This document shows positions 7,590 to 16,288 of a DNA stretch of 36,624 nt, one piece after another. The position numbers and the translations under genes are program-made. The stretch is from the NCBI GenBank assembly GCA_002687015.1, contig NYZB01000268.1:1-36624 (forward strand), in the 5' to 3' direction. Source of the stretch: Deltaproteobacteria bacterium (GTDB lineage: Bacteria > Myxococcota_A > UBA9160 > UBA6930). Position 1 is the first letter of the stretch. Every line of letters starts with the position of its first letter. The notes beneath the pieces are model-generated. The model was not told where the DNA came from, did not search any database, and saw only the letters and a program-made list of their open reading frames with translations.

Positions 7590-8599
7590 TGCAGCGCCGC
7601 CGAAGGCTCGCCCTCGCGGGCATCGTCTGCCTGGCGCTCGCTTGCGGGGACGTGTCGGCGCCCTCCGAAGCCGAAGAGGCCGCCTGGATCGAGGCGGAGG
7701 CCCAGGCGAGAGCCGGTCTAGCCGAGCTCGACGCCGGACGCCCGGCCGAGGGCGAGGCCCGCCTGCGATCGGCCGTCGGCGTCCTGTACCGGGCCGGCCT
7801 GCTCGACGACGTCGAGCGCGAACGCGCCATCGAGGTCGGACTCGACCGCCTCGAGGCCCGGCTGGGCGAGGACTCCAGGCTCCGGCAACGCTTCGACGCG
7901 CTGCCACCGCGGGGATCGCAAGCCGGACGCCCGACCTGCCAGGTCGACCTCCGCAGCGGGGCCGAGGGACCGGTCGACCCCTGTCTCGAGGCCGGGCTCG
8001 TCTGGCTCCTGGCGGAGCTGCGCCAAAGCGGGGCACCCCCCGCGGCCCTCACCCGACAGGTGGCCGTGGCCCTCGTGCGAGAACGCGCCTTCCTGGAGCG
8101 CGCGCTGCCGCGCGGGGGGCTGCTGGTCCCGATGATCGAACGGGAGCTCGAAGCGAAGCGCCTGCCTCCCCTGCTCCACTACGTCGCATTGATCGAGAGC
8201 GGCTACGTGCACGACGCCCGCAGCCCCGTCGGTGCCGCGGGCCTCTGGCAGTTCACCCGCGGGACGGCCCAGGAATACGGCCTGGTCGTCACGCGCGATC
8301 GGGACGACCGGCTGGACGCCGATCGCGCGACCCGTGCGGCGGCCGCGCACCTCCAGGACCTCGCGCTCGAGTTCGGCGGCGACTCCCTCTTCCTGGTGCT
8401 CGCGGCCTACAACGCCGGGCCGGGCCGGGTACGCCGCGCGCTGCGCGAGCTGGAGGATCCCTTCACGGATCGGTCCTATTGGCATCTCGTCGAGCGGGGG
8501 CTCCTGGCCGAGGAGACCACCCTCTACGTCGCGCGCTTCCTGGCGGCCTGCCTGGCCGGGGAGCTTCAGCTCCTGGAGGCCCCAGCCACGTCTGATTGA
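7589..8599 (+). CDS. Lytic transglycosylase lipoprotein (SLT domain)
   Basis: The 336-residue protein has a lipobox LALAC (C19). Residues 30-110 are helical, possibly TPR-like. The C-terminal half is an SLT/MltD-type domain: catalytic E203 in ALIESGY, then SPVGAAGLWQF, then AAYNAGPGRV. These enzymes cut the MurNAc-GlcNAc bond to give 1,6-anhydro ends. It is coupled to the preceding lipoprotein and is followed by the VWA gene and the Flp pilin. A role in opening the wall for pilus assembly is likely by context but not proven. A general cell-wall turnover role is the alternative. Confidence 0.9.
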   Translation: MQRRRRLALAGIVCLALACGDVSAPSEAEEAAWIEAEAQARAGLAELDAGRPAEGEARLRSAVGVLYRAGLLDDVERERAIEVGLDRLEARLGEDSRLRQRFDALPPRGSQAGRPTCQVDLRSGAEGPVDPCLEAGLVWLLAELRQSGAPPAALTRQVAVALVRERAFLERALPRGGLLVPMIERELEAKRLPPLLHYVALIESGYVHDARSPVGAAGLWQFTRGTAQEYGLVVTRDRDDRLDADRATRAAAAHLQDLALEFGGDSLFLVLAAYNAGPGRVRRALRELEDPFTDRSYWHLVERGLLAEETTLYVARFLAACLAGELQLLEAPATSD

Positions 8600-8669
8600 A
8601 CCCTCCCTCCCTCCCGAACGACGCAGCCCCATGGCGCCGGACGCGACCCGGGGCCGCTCGGGAGGACTC

Positions 8670-9755
8670 ATGACAGGGTTCGTGCAGAGGATCGTCCGTT
8701 TCGCGGGCTGCTTGGCAGTCCTGCTGGGCGTCGCCGCCGCTTCGGACGGCTTCGATCTCCGACCCGTCGCCCAGATCCTGGTCGACGCCGTGGAGCTCGT
8801 CCCCGAAGCGCCCGGCAGCGCCCTGGTTCGCTTCCGGGCCGTCGACTCGGAGGGCGAGCCGGTTCGCAACCTGCGTACCGTGGACGTGTCGCTGTGGCTC
8901 GACGAGCAGGAGCTGCCCGGAGAGCTGCGGGGCGAGCTCCTCTCGAGCGAACGCCATCCCCTCTCGGCCGTGCTCGCGATCGACACGAGCCGGACCATGA
9001 TGGGACGACCCCTCGAGGAGGTGCGACGCCTGGCACTGGCCCTCGAGGCCGATCTCGGCCCCCGCGATCGACTCGCCGTCGTCACCGTCTCGGACACCGT
9101 GAAGGTGCTCGCCGACTTCCGCACACCGCGCAGCGAGCTGCGCGCGCGCCTGACAGCGCTCCGCGTCGAGGAACAGGCGATGACCACCGTCCTGTGGGAC
9201 GGCCTCGCGGCCGCCATCGATCTGCTTCGCCGCGCCGACACGGGCGGACCCGTCGTGCTCTTCTCGGACGGGCGCGACAACGGGAGCCAGGCCCACCCTG
9301 CCGATCTCCTGGCCGCCTCGCGGGCCCATCAGGATCGACCCCAGATCTCCATCCTGCCGGTGGCCTACACCGGACGGGGAACCCGCGGGCGCGCCGATCT
9401 CGAGGACCTCGCATCGGCCTCCGGCGGGATCCTGCGCGACCTGGACCAGATCGGAGCTTCGGCTTCGAGCATCCTGCGCCCACGGCGCATCGGGTACACG
9501 CTGCAGTTCGATGCCGACCTGGACGGGGCCTCCCACCACGTCCAGGTCGGGGTGGAGAGCGCGCGGGGCGCGCTGGTCAGTCGCTTCCCGCAGCTCGTCC
9601 GGGTGGCCGAGGCCGTTTCTGGCCCCGGGCGCAGGGCAGAGTCCGGTTCCTACGGGGGCGCGCTCGCCCTGCTCTGCGCGGGCTTCCTGGCTGGGCACTA
9701 CCGGACCCGCCTGAGGCTCCAGCTCCAGCGGCTTCGCCTGCATTTCGTCCGCTGA
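8670..9755 (+). CDS. Membrane-anchored von Willebrand factor A domain protein
   Basis: The start is ATG 8670, with GGGAGGA close upstream; ATG 8631 in the same frame lacks such a site. The protein has 361 residues. A signal peptide (about 1-25) is followed by a beta-rich segment, then a VWA domain with a MIDAS: D105, S107 and T109 (DTSRT), threonines at 172-173, and D200 (LFSDGRDN). One transmembrane helix lies near the C-terminus (GGALALLCAGFLAG), followed by a basic tail. It should face the periplasm and bind partners through a metal ion. It lies between the transglycosylase and the Flp pilin gene, and a second VWA protein closes the locus at 18206. A scaffold role in pilus assembly is an inference. 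Confidence 0.85.
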   Translation: MTGFVQRIVRFAGCLAVLLGVAAASDGFDLRPVAQILVDAVELVPEAPGSALVRFRAVDSEGEPVRNLRTVDVSLWLDEQELPGELRGELLSSERHPLSAVLAIDTSRTMMGRPLEEVRRLALALEADLGPRDRLAVVTVSDTVKVLADFRTPRSELRARLTALRVEEQAMTTVLWDGLAAAIDLLRRADTGGPVVLFSDGRDNGSQAHPADLLAASRAHQDRPQISILPVAYTGRGTRGRADLEDLASASGGILRDLDQIGASASSILRPRRIGYTLQFDADLDGASHHVQVGVESARGALVSRFPQLVRVAEAVSGPGRRAESGSYGGALALLCAGFLAGHYRTRLRLQLQRLRLHFVR

Positions 9756-9872
9756 ATCGCGGGCTTTCCCGAAGACGGGCGAATGCGAATGGAAGCCTTG
9801 AACCCCTCGCAGCCCGTGGACGACGAAACGACATCAACACCCGGCCGTGTGCCGGACCCATAGGAGAAGCTC

Positions 9873-10040
9873 ATGTTCGAAACGATCCGCCGCTTCGTGC
9901 GGGAAGAAGACGGAGTCACCTTCGTCGAGTACGGAATGATCTGCGCCGTGTGCGTCCTGGTCGCCTTCGGGGCCTGGTCCACGCTCGGCACCAACATCGG
10001 CAACGTGATCAGCACGGTCGCCGGCTACATCACGCCCTAG
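9873..10040 (+). CDS. flp: Flp-type type IVb pilin
   Basis: This 55-codon gene has AGGAGA eight bases upstream. It has a short charged leader ending in Gly14, then VTFVEYGMI, with the conserved Glu at position +5 of the mature protein (E19) followed by Tyr. A single hydrophobic helix and a short tail ending GYITP complete it. The size and layout are those of Flp major pilins, which are cleaved by the TadV/CpaA peptidase encoded next. Oddly, the helix carries C24 and C27 (CAVC), mature positions 10 and 13. The stop overlaps the cpaA start. This is the expected structural subunit of the fibre. Confidence 0.9.
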   Translation: MFETIRRFVREEDGVTFVEYGMICAVCVLVAFGAWSTLGTNIGNVISTVAGYITP

Positions 10041-10603
10041 TGACGACGCTGGTGTCATCCGTGCCGATCGAGATCGAGGATGCCTCCCGGGCGGCCGCGC
10101 TGCTCGGGACTCCCTTCCTCGTCGCCAGCGGCGGCCTCGCGCCGTCGCTGGCGACGGCAACGGGGGCCTTCCTCCTGCTCGCCGCAGAAGGGGATCTCCG
10201 GGAGCTCCGCATTCCGAACCGCCTGACGGGTACGGCTCTCCTGGCCGTGCTGCTGCACGCCTGCTGGGTGTCCGGCGCGTGGGGCCTGCTCGCCTCCCTC
10301 GCGGGAGCCGCAGCCGCCCTGGGGATGCTCTCGCCTCTCTACCTGCTCGGAATCTGGGGCGCGGGAGACCTCAAGGCCCTGATGGTGCTGGGTGCCCTGT
10401 TTGGCGCATCGGCGTTGCCGGGCCTCGTCACCTGGGCCCTCCTTGCCGGCGGTCTGATCTCGGCTCTGGCCTGGACCAGCGATCACTGCGGTCGAAACGC
10501 ATCTCCGGATGCCCCCACGCGGGCACCCGGCATTCCCTTCGCCCCGGCCATCGTCCTTGCGGTGGCCGCCTTCCACTCCTGGGGGAGCCCATGGAACCTC
10601 TGA
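10040..10603 (+). CDS. cpaA: Prepilin peptidase CpaA/TadV
   Basis: This protein of about 187 residues has several membrane helices. The two catalytic aspartates of the type IV prepilin peptidase family are in place: D52 in GDLRELRIPNRL and D110 in GAGDLK. The family cleaves the Flp leader after glycine at the inner membrane. The start is proposed at GTG 10040, which overlaps the flp stop (TAGTG) and implies coupling. GTG 10052 or 10061 are alternatives, and none has a clear ribosome binding site. The N-terminal methyltransferase domain of PilD-type enzymes is absent, as expected for CpaA/TadV. The end overlaps the tadE-like gene by 13 bases. Confidence 0.88.
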   Translation: MTTLVSSVPIEIEDASRAAALLGTPFLVASGGLAPSLATATGAFLLLAAEGDLRELRIPNRLTGTALLAVLLHACWVSGAWGLLASLAGAAAALGMLSPLYLLGIWGAGDLKALMVLGALFGASALPGLVTWALLAGGLISALAWTSDHCGRNASPDAPTRAPGIPFAPAIVLAVAAFHSWGSPWNL

Positions 10604-11046
10604 ACCGAAGACTCCGCCGCCAACGCGGGAGCGTGATGGTCGAAGCGGCCATGACCCTTCCCTTCCTGCTCTTGATCCTCTTCGCGACCATCGAGTTCAG
10701 CTTCTACTTCCAGTCCTACTTCGCCGCGCGAAACGCGGTGAGCGTGGGTGCGGACGTCGCCACGAACTTCCACCCGGACTGCAACGCGACCATTCTCGGT
10801 CGCGTCCAGACGGCCACACTGGTCACGCTCGAGGCGGCCGACCTGCCGAGCGAGCTCGTCACGTCGCCGACCATCACCTACCCGCGCGGCGTCGCCAACC
10901 TGTGCGGAGACGATCCCGAAGGGCTCGTCACCGTGCAGCTCGAGTTCGCACACCGGATGCGCGTGCTCTCGAACCTCCTCCCCGACACCGCATTTCCCTT
11001 GAACCTTCCGATCGTCGTCAGCGACATCAGGCGCGACTTCAACTAG
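10591..11046 (+). CDS. tadE: TadE-like minor pseudopilin
   Basis: This 151-residue protein starts after GGGGGAG. A short basic leader ends at Gly13, followed by SVMVEAAMTLPFLLLIL, with Glu at +5 (E18) as in pilins, so it is probably processed by the neighbouring peptidase. One N-terminal helix anchors it. The periplasmic part has two cysteines that could pair. TadE-type pseudopilins are required for Flp fibre assembly. Position and sequence agree with TadE rather than TadF, but the two are hard to separate by eye. Confidence 0.85.
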   Translation: MEPLNRRLRRQRGSVMVEAAMTLPFLLLILFATIEFSFYFQSYFAARNAVSVGADVATNFHPDCNATILGRVQTATLVTLEAADLPSELVTSPTITYPRGVANLCGDDPEGLVTVQLEFAHRMRVLSNLLPDTAFPLNLPIVVSDIRRDFN

Positions 11047-11060
11047 AGCGGAGAACCGAC

Positions 11061-11786
11061 ATGGACCGCAGAGCGAAGATCTTCCTGGCCCTCGCCGCAT
11101 TGTGCGGGCTCGCAACGACCGGCATCGCCCGCAACGTGATCGAGCAGCAGGCCACGCCCATCGCCACCGTTCCCGTGCTCATGGCCGCCGAGGAGCTGCC
11201 GCTGGGGATGGCCACCTCGGCCGCCCCGACCCGCGTGGCCCAATGGCCGCGAGCGCTCGCACCCGACGGTGTCCTAGCAAACGCGGCAGCGTTGCAGGGC
11301 CGCGTGCTGGCCCGCACGATCGCCGCGGGCGAGCCGATCCTCGCCTCCGCCCTGCTCCCCGAGGGCAAGGGTGCCGGCATGGACGCCGTGATCGGCGCGG
11401 AGATGCGCGCGGTCTCGGTCAAGGTCGACCAGGTGATCGGCGTCGCCGGGTTCCTGCAGCCCGGCTCCCGTGTCGACGTCTTCGCCACCCGCAAGCACAG
11501 CAGCGGCAGCGGCGAGGAGCGCGTCCACGAGAGCCGCAGCCGTGCCGTGCTCGAGAACGTCCGGGTCCTCGCCGTCGACGAGCGCGTCGTGCGCAACGAG
11601 GGCGGCCCGGACGAGGAGATCAAGGTCGTGACCCTGGAGATCGAATCGGCCGAGGTCGCCGGCCTGGCGACGGCCGAGCAGGGTGGCCGGATCAAGCTGG
11701 CCCTGCGCGGCCAGGGTGATGACGAAGAAACCGCGCGCGGTGTCCAGATGCTCCTGGGCACCGACGTGCACGAGGTGAGGTTCTAG
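11061..11786 (+). CDS. cpaB: Flp pilus assembly protein CpaB/RcpC
   Basis: This 241-residue protein has a signal anchor at about residues 6-23 and a SAF-type domain (about 35-100) with typical motifs: ATVPVLMAAEELPLG, GRVLARTIAAGEPI and the downstream AVSVKVDQVIGVAGFLQPGSRVDVFAT. CpaB proteins sit in the periplasm and are thought to stabilise the secretin and link it to the wall. The ATG lies 14 bases after the tadE-like stop, and cpaC starts two bases after this stop, so all are in one operon. Confidence 0.92.
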   Translation: MDRRAKIFLALAALCGLATTGIARNVIEQQATPIATVPVLMAAEELPLGMATSAAPTRVAQWPRALAPDGVLANAAALQGRVLARTIAAGEPILASALLPEGKGAGMDAVIGAEMRAVSVKVDQVIGVAGFLQPGSRVDVFATRKHSSGSGEERVHESRSRAVLENVRVLAVDERVVRNEGGPDEEIKVVTLEIESAEVAGLATAEQGGRIKLALRGQGDDEETARGVQMLLGTDVHEVRF

Positions 11787-11788
11787 CC

Positions 11789-13294
11789 ATGACGACTCTC
11801 GAACGAATCCTGGCCCAGGTGGGTCACAGGCCGTGGGCCTGGATCCTTGCCGCCGCGCTCGTTCTCGGCCTCGCGGTGCCCTCGGTCCACGCGCTGGTCT
11901 CGATGGGCGGCATCGGTGTCGCACCCACCCCCGTGGAGCTGATCCCCAACGGACGGCGCTCCATCCACATCCCCGCCGGCCAGCCGGCGGCGCTGCTTCC
12001 CAGGGTCGAGCTCGAGCGCGGGAAGTCCCTCGTGCTCGAGACGGACTTCGATCTGGAGCGGATCGCGGTGGCCGACCCGAAGACCGCCAACCTGGTGATG
12101 ATCGACACCCGCACCGTGCAGGTCGTCGCCCTGGCTCCGGGCAGCACCAACCTGCTGCTCTGGGATGACCGGGGCACACTTCAGGCCGCGGTGGACGTCT
12201 TCGTCGGGGCCACGCGGAGCCAGGTGGAGATCAAGCTCCGCGAGCTCGTCGGGAGCCCGGATCTCTGGGTCGAGATGGCCGGACCCGAGACGATCGTGCT
12301 GCGCGGAACGGTCGCCCAGCTCGACGACCGGGACCGCGCCGAGCAACTCGCCAAGGCCTTCATGGGCACCGAGGAGTACGCCGTCGTCAACCTGATCGAC
12401 GTGGCCGGGAACCACCAGGTGATGCTCGAGGTGACGATGGCCGAGATGGACAAGAGCGTCGGTCGCGAGCTCGAGGTGAACTACCGCGCCGCCCTCCAGG
12501 CGGGCGCAAAGGGCTTCGTCTTCGGCAGCCTGCTGGGCGGCGGGGCCGCCCTCGCCCCCGACGGCCTGATCGCGAACGGCCTGGCCGGCAACGACGGTGC
12601 CGACCTCTTCGGCAGCTACCAGAGTGCCGGTGGCTCGACCGTCGACAGCTTCCTGCGCCTGGCCAAGGAGAACGGGTTGGCCAAGATCCTCGCAGAGCCC
12701 ACGCTGGTGGCCCGCAGCGGCGAGCGCGCCAGCTTCCTGGCGGGCGGCGAGGTGCCCGTGCCGGTGCCCGGCGGCACCTTCGGGCAGGTCAGCATCGAGT
12801 TCAAGCAGTTCGGGGTCGGCGTCGACTTCGTGCCGACGGTCCTGTCCGCCGACCGGATCCACCTCGAGGTCACGCCCGAGGTCAGCGAGCCCGACCCGAC
12901 GATCGGCGTCGAGGTGCTGGGCACGGCCGTGCCGGGCTTCACGACCCGTCGCGTGTCCACCGCGGTGGAGCTCGCCGACGGCCAGAGCTTCGTGATCGCG
13001 GGCCTTCTCCAGGACCGCACCCGCAACATGGCGCGCAAGGTGCCGTGGCTCGGAGACGTGCCCGTCCTCGGCGCGCTCTTCCGCAGCCAGGACTACCAGA
13101 AGGCGGAGACGGAGCTGATGATCCTCGTCACTCCGCACCTGGTGAAGCCCCTGGACGCGGGCGAGCGCCCGCTGCCCACCGACGCCTATCGAGAGCCGGG
13201 CGACGCCGAGTTCTTCCTGCTCGGTCGGGACGAGGCCTTCGCGTCCCATGCCCATCCCCACGACACGGCCGATGCCGGCCACGAGGAGGAGTGA
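11789..13294 (+). CDS. cpaC: Tad secretin CpaC/RcpA (outer-membrane channel)
   Basis: This 501-residue protein has a signal sequence (about 18-36) and an N-terminal pilus-secretin domain: SIHIPAGQPAALLPR, then the block RIAVADPKTANLVMID. A BON-like segment near 150-205 ends VVNLIDVAGNHQVMLEV. The secretin core includes LAEPTLVARSGERASFLAGGE and the closing VPWLGDVPVLGALFRS and LMILVTPHLV. This is the expected order for CpaC. It should form the outer-membrane pore for the Flp fibre. The C-terminus is unusually rich in His and acidic residues. The stop is one base before the next ATG. Confidence 0.95.
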   Translation: MTTLERILAQVGHRPWAWILAAALVLGLAVPSVHALVSMGGIGVAPTPVELIPNGRRSIHIPAGQPAALLPRVELERGKSLVLETDFDLERIAVADPKTANLVMIDTRTVQVVALAPGSTNLLLWDDRGTLQAAVDVFVGATRSQVEIKLRELVGSPDLWVEMAGPETIVLRGTVAQLDDRDRAEQLAKAFMGTEEYAVVNLIDVAGNHQVMLEVTMAEMDKSVGRELEVNYRAALQAGAKGFVFGSLLGGGAALAPDGLIANGLAGNDGADLFGSYQSAGGSTVDSFLRLAKENGLAKILAEPTLVARSGERASFLAGGEVPVPVPGGTFGQVSIEFKQFGVGVDFVPTVLSADRIHLEVTPEVSEPDPTIGVEVLGTAVPGFTTRRVSTAVELADGQSFVIAGLLQDRTRNMARKVPWLGDVPVLGALFRSQDYQKAETELMILVTPHLVKPLDAGERPLPTDAYREPGDAEFFLLGRDEAFASHAHPHDTADAGHEEE

Positions 13295-13295
13295 G

Positions 13296-13568
13296 ATGAC
13301 CCTTCGAAACCTCGCCGCCCTGCTGCTGCTCGGCGGACTGAGCGCTGGCTGCGCCAGCCACGTCGATCGGCACTGGGGTGAGTCCTACCGGACCCTCACC
13401 CGCAACCAGATCGAGAACCCGGACGCGGGCGCCGACCCCAGCCCGGTCGAGGGACTCTCGGCGACGAGCGCCGACCACGTCACGACCAGCTACCACGAGC
13501 GCCGCAGCACGCCGGTGCAGGACCACCGCGTCGATCGATCCACGGTCTCGGAACAGCTGGGCCAATAG
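13296..13568 (+). CDS. Small Tad-locus lipoprotein
   Basis: This 90-residue protein starts after GAGGAG. It has a lipobox SAGC with C19 as the acylated residue. The mature part is short and polar: HWGESYRTLTRNQIENPDAG, then PVEGLSATSADHVTTSYHERR. A DP..PVEGL segment and this place between the secretin and CpaE are what I know from small outer-membrane lipoproteins in Tad loci of deltaproteobacterial type. It takes the place where CpaD/RcpB stands in Caulobacter and Aggregatibacter. It may serve as the secretin pilotin or partner. That role is an inference from position and lipidation. Confidence 0.8.
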   Translation: MTLRNLAALLLLGGLSAGCASHVDRHWGESYRTLTRNQIENPDAGADPSPVEGLSATSADHVTTSYHERRSTPVQDHRVDRSTVSEQLGQ

Positions 13569-13595
13569 CCCGAAGCGCCAGCAGGAGAACCCGCC

Positions 13596-14795
13596 ATGAC
13601 CGCGAAGCTCCCCATCGCCATCCTCTCCCAGGATCCGGTCCGCCAACAGGCCCTGGAAGCCCGGCTCACCGAAACGGGTGTGCTGCGGCCCCTCGCGCCG
13701 GTCCAGCAGGTCGAGGAGGTCCAGAGCCTGCTCCGGCGCACGCCGGGCCTGGCCCTCTACCTCGACCTGGACGCGCACGCTGAGAAGATCCTGGATTGGA
13801 TGGCGGCGAATCCGGAGCCGCGACCCGCCATCCTGACCGGCGGCCCCGAGACGCCGGCCTTGATCCTCCGGGCCATGCGGGCGGGCGCACGCGCCTACTT
13901 CCCCAACCACGTCCTCGACGCGGAGCTCGATCGCGTCGCAGGCGCGCTGCTCGCGGAGGCGGCCAACGCTCCGGGGCCCGGAGGCCGCATCGTGGCCGTG
14001 CTGGGCGCAAAGGGTGGTGTCGGGACCACCACCGTGGCCTGCGAGACGGCGGCCACCCTGGCGCGCGGCGGCGACCGCGTCGCCCTGGTGGAGGGCAAGG
14101 CCTACTTCGGTGACGCGGCCCTCCACCTCGACCTGCAACCCACCCACACCCTTGCCGACGCGGCGCGAGAGGAGGAGCTGGACCTGAGCTTCCTCGAGAC
14201 CCTGGCCGTCCCGCACGAGGCTTCGGGAATCCACCTCATTGCGGGTCCCGTCGATCCCGAGGAGGCCGAGGGCATCGAGTCGACACACCTCGAGAAGACC
14301 TGCCGATTGCTGAGACAGGACTTCGATTGGGTCGTGGTCGACCTGCCCCGACTCACGGACGAGGTGTCTCTCCATGCCCTCGATTGGTCCGAGCAGATCG
14401 TGCTCGTGACCACGCCCGAGCTCGCCTCCGTGACCCGGGCACGCCAGCATCTGGCGCTGCTCGCGGAGCTCGGTGTCTCGGAGGAGCGCATCCAGCTCGT
14501 CGTCAACCGGGCCCGCGCCGGGGGTCTCTTCAGCGACGACGGCCTCGCGGCTGCAGGGCTCGAGGCGGTCGCCTCGCTGCCCAGCGACGCGGCGCTGGTC
14601 GCGAGCGTCGAGAAGGGCTGCCCGTTGACGGCGCGGACCGCGCGCGGCGAGATCGCCCAGGCCGCCGACGCCTTGTGCAACGCACTGCGTGGCCGCCCCG
14701 CGGAGGGCGAGAGCCAGGAACCCGAGCCGAGTGACCTGCTGGGCCGCTTGCGCAGCTACGTGGAGGAGATCCGATGTCGCTTGGCCAACGCCTGA
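13596..14795 (+). CDS. cpaE: CpaE/TadZ-like MinD/ParA family ATPase
   Basis: This 399-residue protein has an N-terminal receiver-like domain (about 5-115) and then a MinD/ParA-type P-loop, GAKGGVGTTTVA, with lysine K139 in the deviant Walker A. Later motifs include DFDWVVVDLPRL (the switch/Walker B region) and VVNRARAGG. TadZ/CpaE proteins place the pilus machine at the cell pole or at foci. The receiver-like part lacks an obvious phospho-acceptor pair, which is usual in this family. The gene overlaps cpaF by 22 bases. Confidence 0.93.
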   Translation: MTAKLPIAILSQDPVRQQALEARLTETGVLRPLAPVQQVEEVQSLLRRTPGLALYLDLDAHAEKILDWMAANPEPRPAILTGGPETPALILRAMRAGARAYFPNHVLDAELDRVAGALLAEAANAPGPGGRIVAVLGAKGGVGTTTVACETAATLARGGDRVALVEGKAYFGDAALHLDLQPTHTLADAAREEELDLSFLETLAVPHEASGIHLIAGPVDPEEAEGIESTHLEKTCRLLRQDFDWVVVDLPRLTDEVSLHALDWSEQIVLVTTPELASVTRARQHLALLAELGVSEERIQLVVNRARAGGLFSDDGLAAAGLEAVASLPSDAALVASVEKGCPLTARTARGEIAQAADALCNALRGRPAEGESQEPEPSDLLGRLRSYVEEIRCRLANA

Positions 14796-16288
14796 AGAAG
14801 CAGAACGCAACGGTTGCGGTCGACCCCCCGGCGGCCCCCGCGAAGCCGGTGCCCAGCGCGGCCCCTGCCGAGGTGCCGGCCGTGGCCACCGCGAAGCCCC
14901 GTTCTGGGCAGGCGGAGAAGCGGGCCGCGGGCCGGGCATCCGCCGCCAAGGCCGCGCCGATCTCCCTCGAGCAGAGGCGCGCCCAGAAGCCCCCGCGCAA
15001 GAACGACAAGCTCCAGGAGCTGAAGTTCCGGATCCACACCCGTCTCTTCGAGGTGCTCGACCTGGCCCGCGCCGACGAGATGAACGAGGAGACGAACGGC
15101 GAAGAGGTCGTCGCTGCGACCCAGAAGATCCTCGCCGAGGAGGGCGTGGCCCTCACCAAGGAGGAGCGCCAGCGGCTGCTGCGCGAGATCAAGGACGAGG
15201 TCTTCGGCCTCGGACCCATCGAGCCCCTGCTCCGCGACCCCTCCGTCAACGACATCCTGGTGAATGGTCCGAAGCAGATCTACGTCGAGCGAGCCGGCAA
15301 GCTCGAGCTCACCCATGCCCGCTTCCGGGACGATGCCCACCTCCTGCGCATCATCGAGCGGGTCGTCTCGCTGATCGGTCGACGCATCGATGAGTCCAGC
15401 CCCATGGTCGATGCGCGCCTGGAGGACGGCTCTCGGGGGAACGCGATCATCGCGCCACTGGCCCTGGACGGACCCTCGATGTCGATCCGCCGCTTCACCG
15501 CGGACAAGCTGGACCACGAGGACATGATCCGACTGGGATCGATGACGCCCGAGCTCGTAGCGACCCTGCGCGCGGCCGTGCTCCTCGCTCTCAACATCGT
15601 GGTCTCGGGCGGGACCGGATCGGGCAAGACCACCCTGTTGAACATCCTGTCGAGCTTCATCCCCGAGGACGAGCGGATCGTCACGATCGAGGACTCGGCG
15701 GAGCTGCAGCTCCGGCAGGAGCACGTGGTCCGGCTCGAGACGCGCCCCGCCAACCTCGAGGGGCGCGGCCAGATCGGCCAGCGCGAGCTCCTGGTCAACA
15801 CCCTGCGGATGCGGCCCGACCGCATCATCGTGGGGGAGTGCCGTGCCGGCGAGGCCCTGGACATGCTCCAGGCGATGAACACCGGCCACGACGGCTCGCT
15901 GACCACGGTGCACGCCAACACGCCGCGGGACGCGCTCTCGCGCCTCGAGGTCATGGTCGCCATGTCCGGGATCGAGCTGCCCCGCATGGCCGTGCGCGCC
16001 CAGATCGCCTCGGCCATCGACATCGTGATCCAGCAGCAGCGCCTCTCCGACGGCAGCCGGAAGGTCACGAGCGTCCAGGAGATCGTCGGCCTCGAAGGCG
16101 AGGTGATGACGATGCAGGAGATCTTCACCCTGGAGAGGGACGGCGTGTCCGAGGACGGCACCGTCCTGGCGCGTCTCGTCCCGACCGGGGTGCGCCCCCG
16201 CTTCATGGAGAAGCTGGAGCAGGAGGGCATCGAGCTGCCCGACGAGCTCTTCAAGCCACCCGCGTCCGGCGGGACGGACCTGGGATGA
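14774..16288 (+). CDS. cpaF: Tad secretion/assembly ATPase CpaF/TadA
   Basis: This 504-residue protein has a low-complexity Ala/Pro-rich N-terminus (about 15-70), a helical domain, then the type II/IV secretion ATPase core. It shows Walker A GGTGSGKT at 279-286 with K285, the Asp box ERIVTIEDSAELQL, the Walker B region RPDRIIVGECRAGEALDMLQ and the His box TGHDGSLTTVHAN. It powers pilus extension at the inner membrane with TadB and TadC. The start lies inside the cpaE coding region. The stop overlaps the tadB start (ATGA). The ATP site appears intact. Confidence 0.96.
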   Translation: MSLGQRLKKQNATVAVDPPAAPAKPVPSAAPAEVPAVATAKPRSGQAEKRAAGRASAAKAAPISLEQRRAQKPPRKNDKLQELKFRIHTRLFEVLDLARADEMNEETNGEEVVAATQKILAEEGVALTKEERQRLLREIKDEVFGLGPIEPLLRDPSVNDILVNGPKQIYVERAGKLELTHARFRDDAHLLRIIERVVSLIGRRIDESSPMVDARLEDGSRGNAIIAPLALDGPSMSIRRFTADKLDHEDMIRLGSMTPELVATLRAAVLLALNIVVSGGTGSGKTTLLNILSSFIPEDERIVTIEDSAELQLRQEHVVRLETRPANLEGRGQIGQRELLVNTLRMRPDRIIVGECRAGEALDMLQAMNTGHDGSLTTVHANTPRDALSRLEVMVAMSGIELPRMAVRAQIASAIDIVIQQQRLSDGSRKVTSVQEIVGLEGEVMTMQEIFTLERDGVSEDGTVLARLVPTGVRPRFMEKLEQEGIELPDELFKPPASGGTDLG

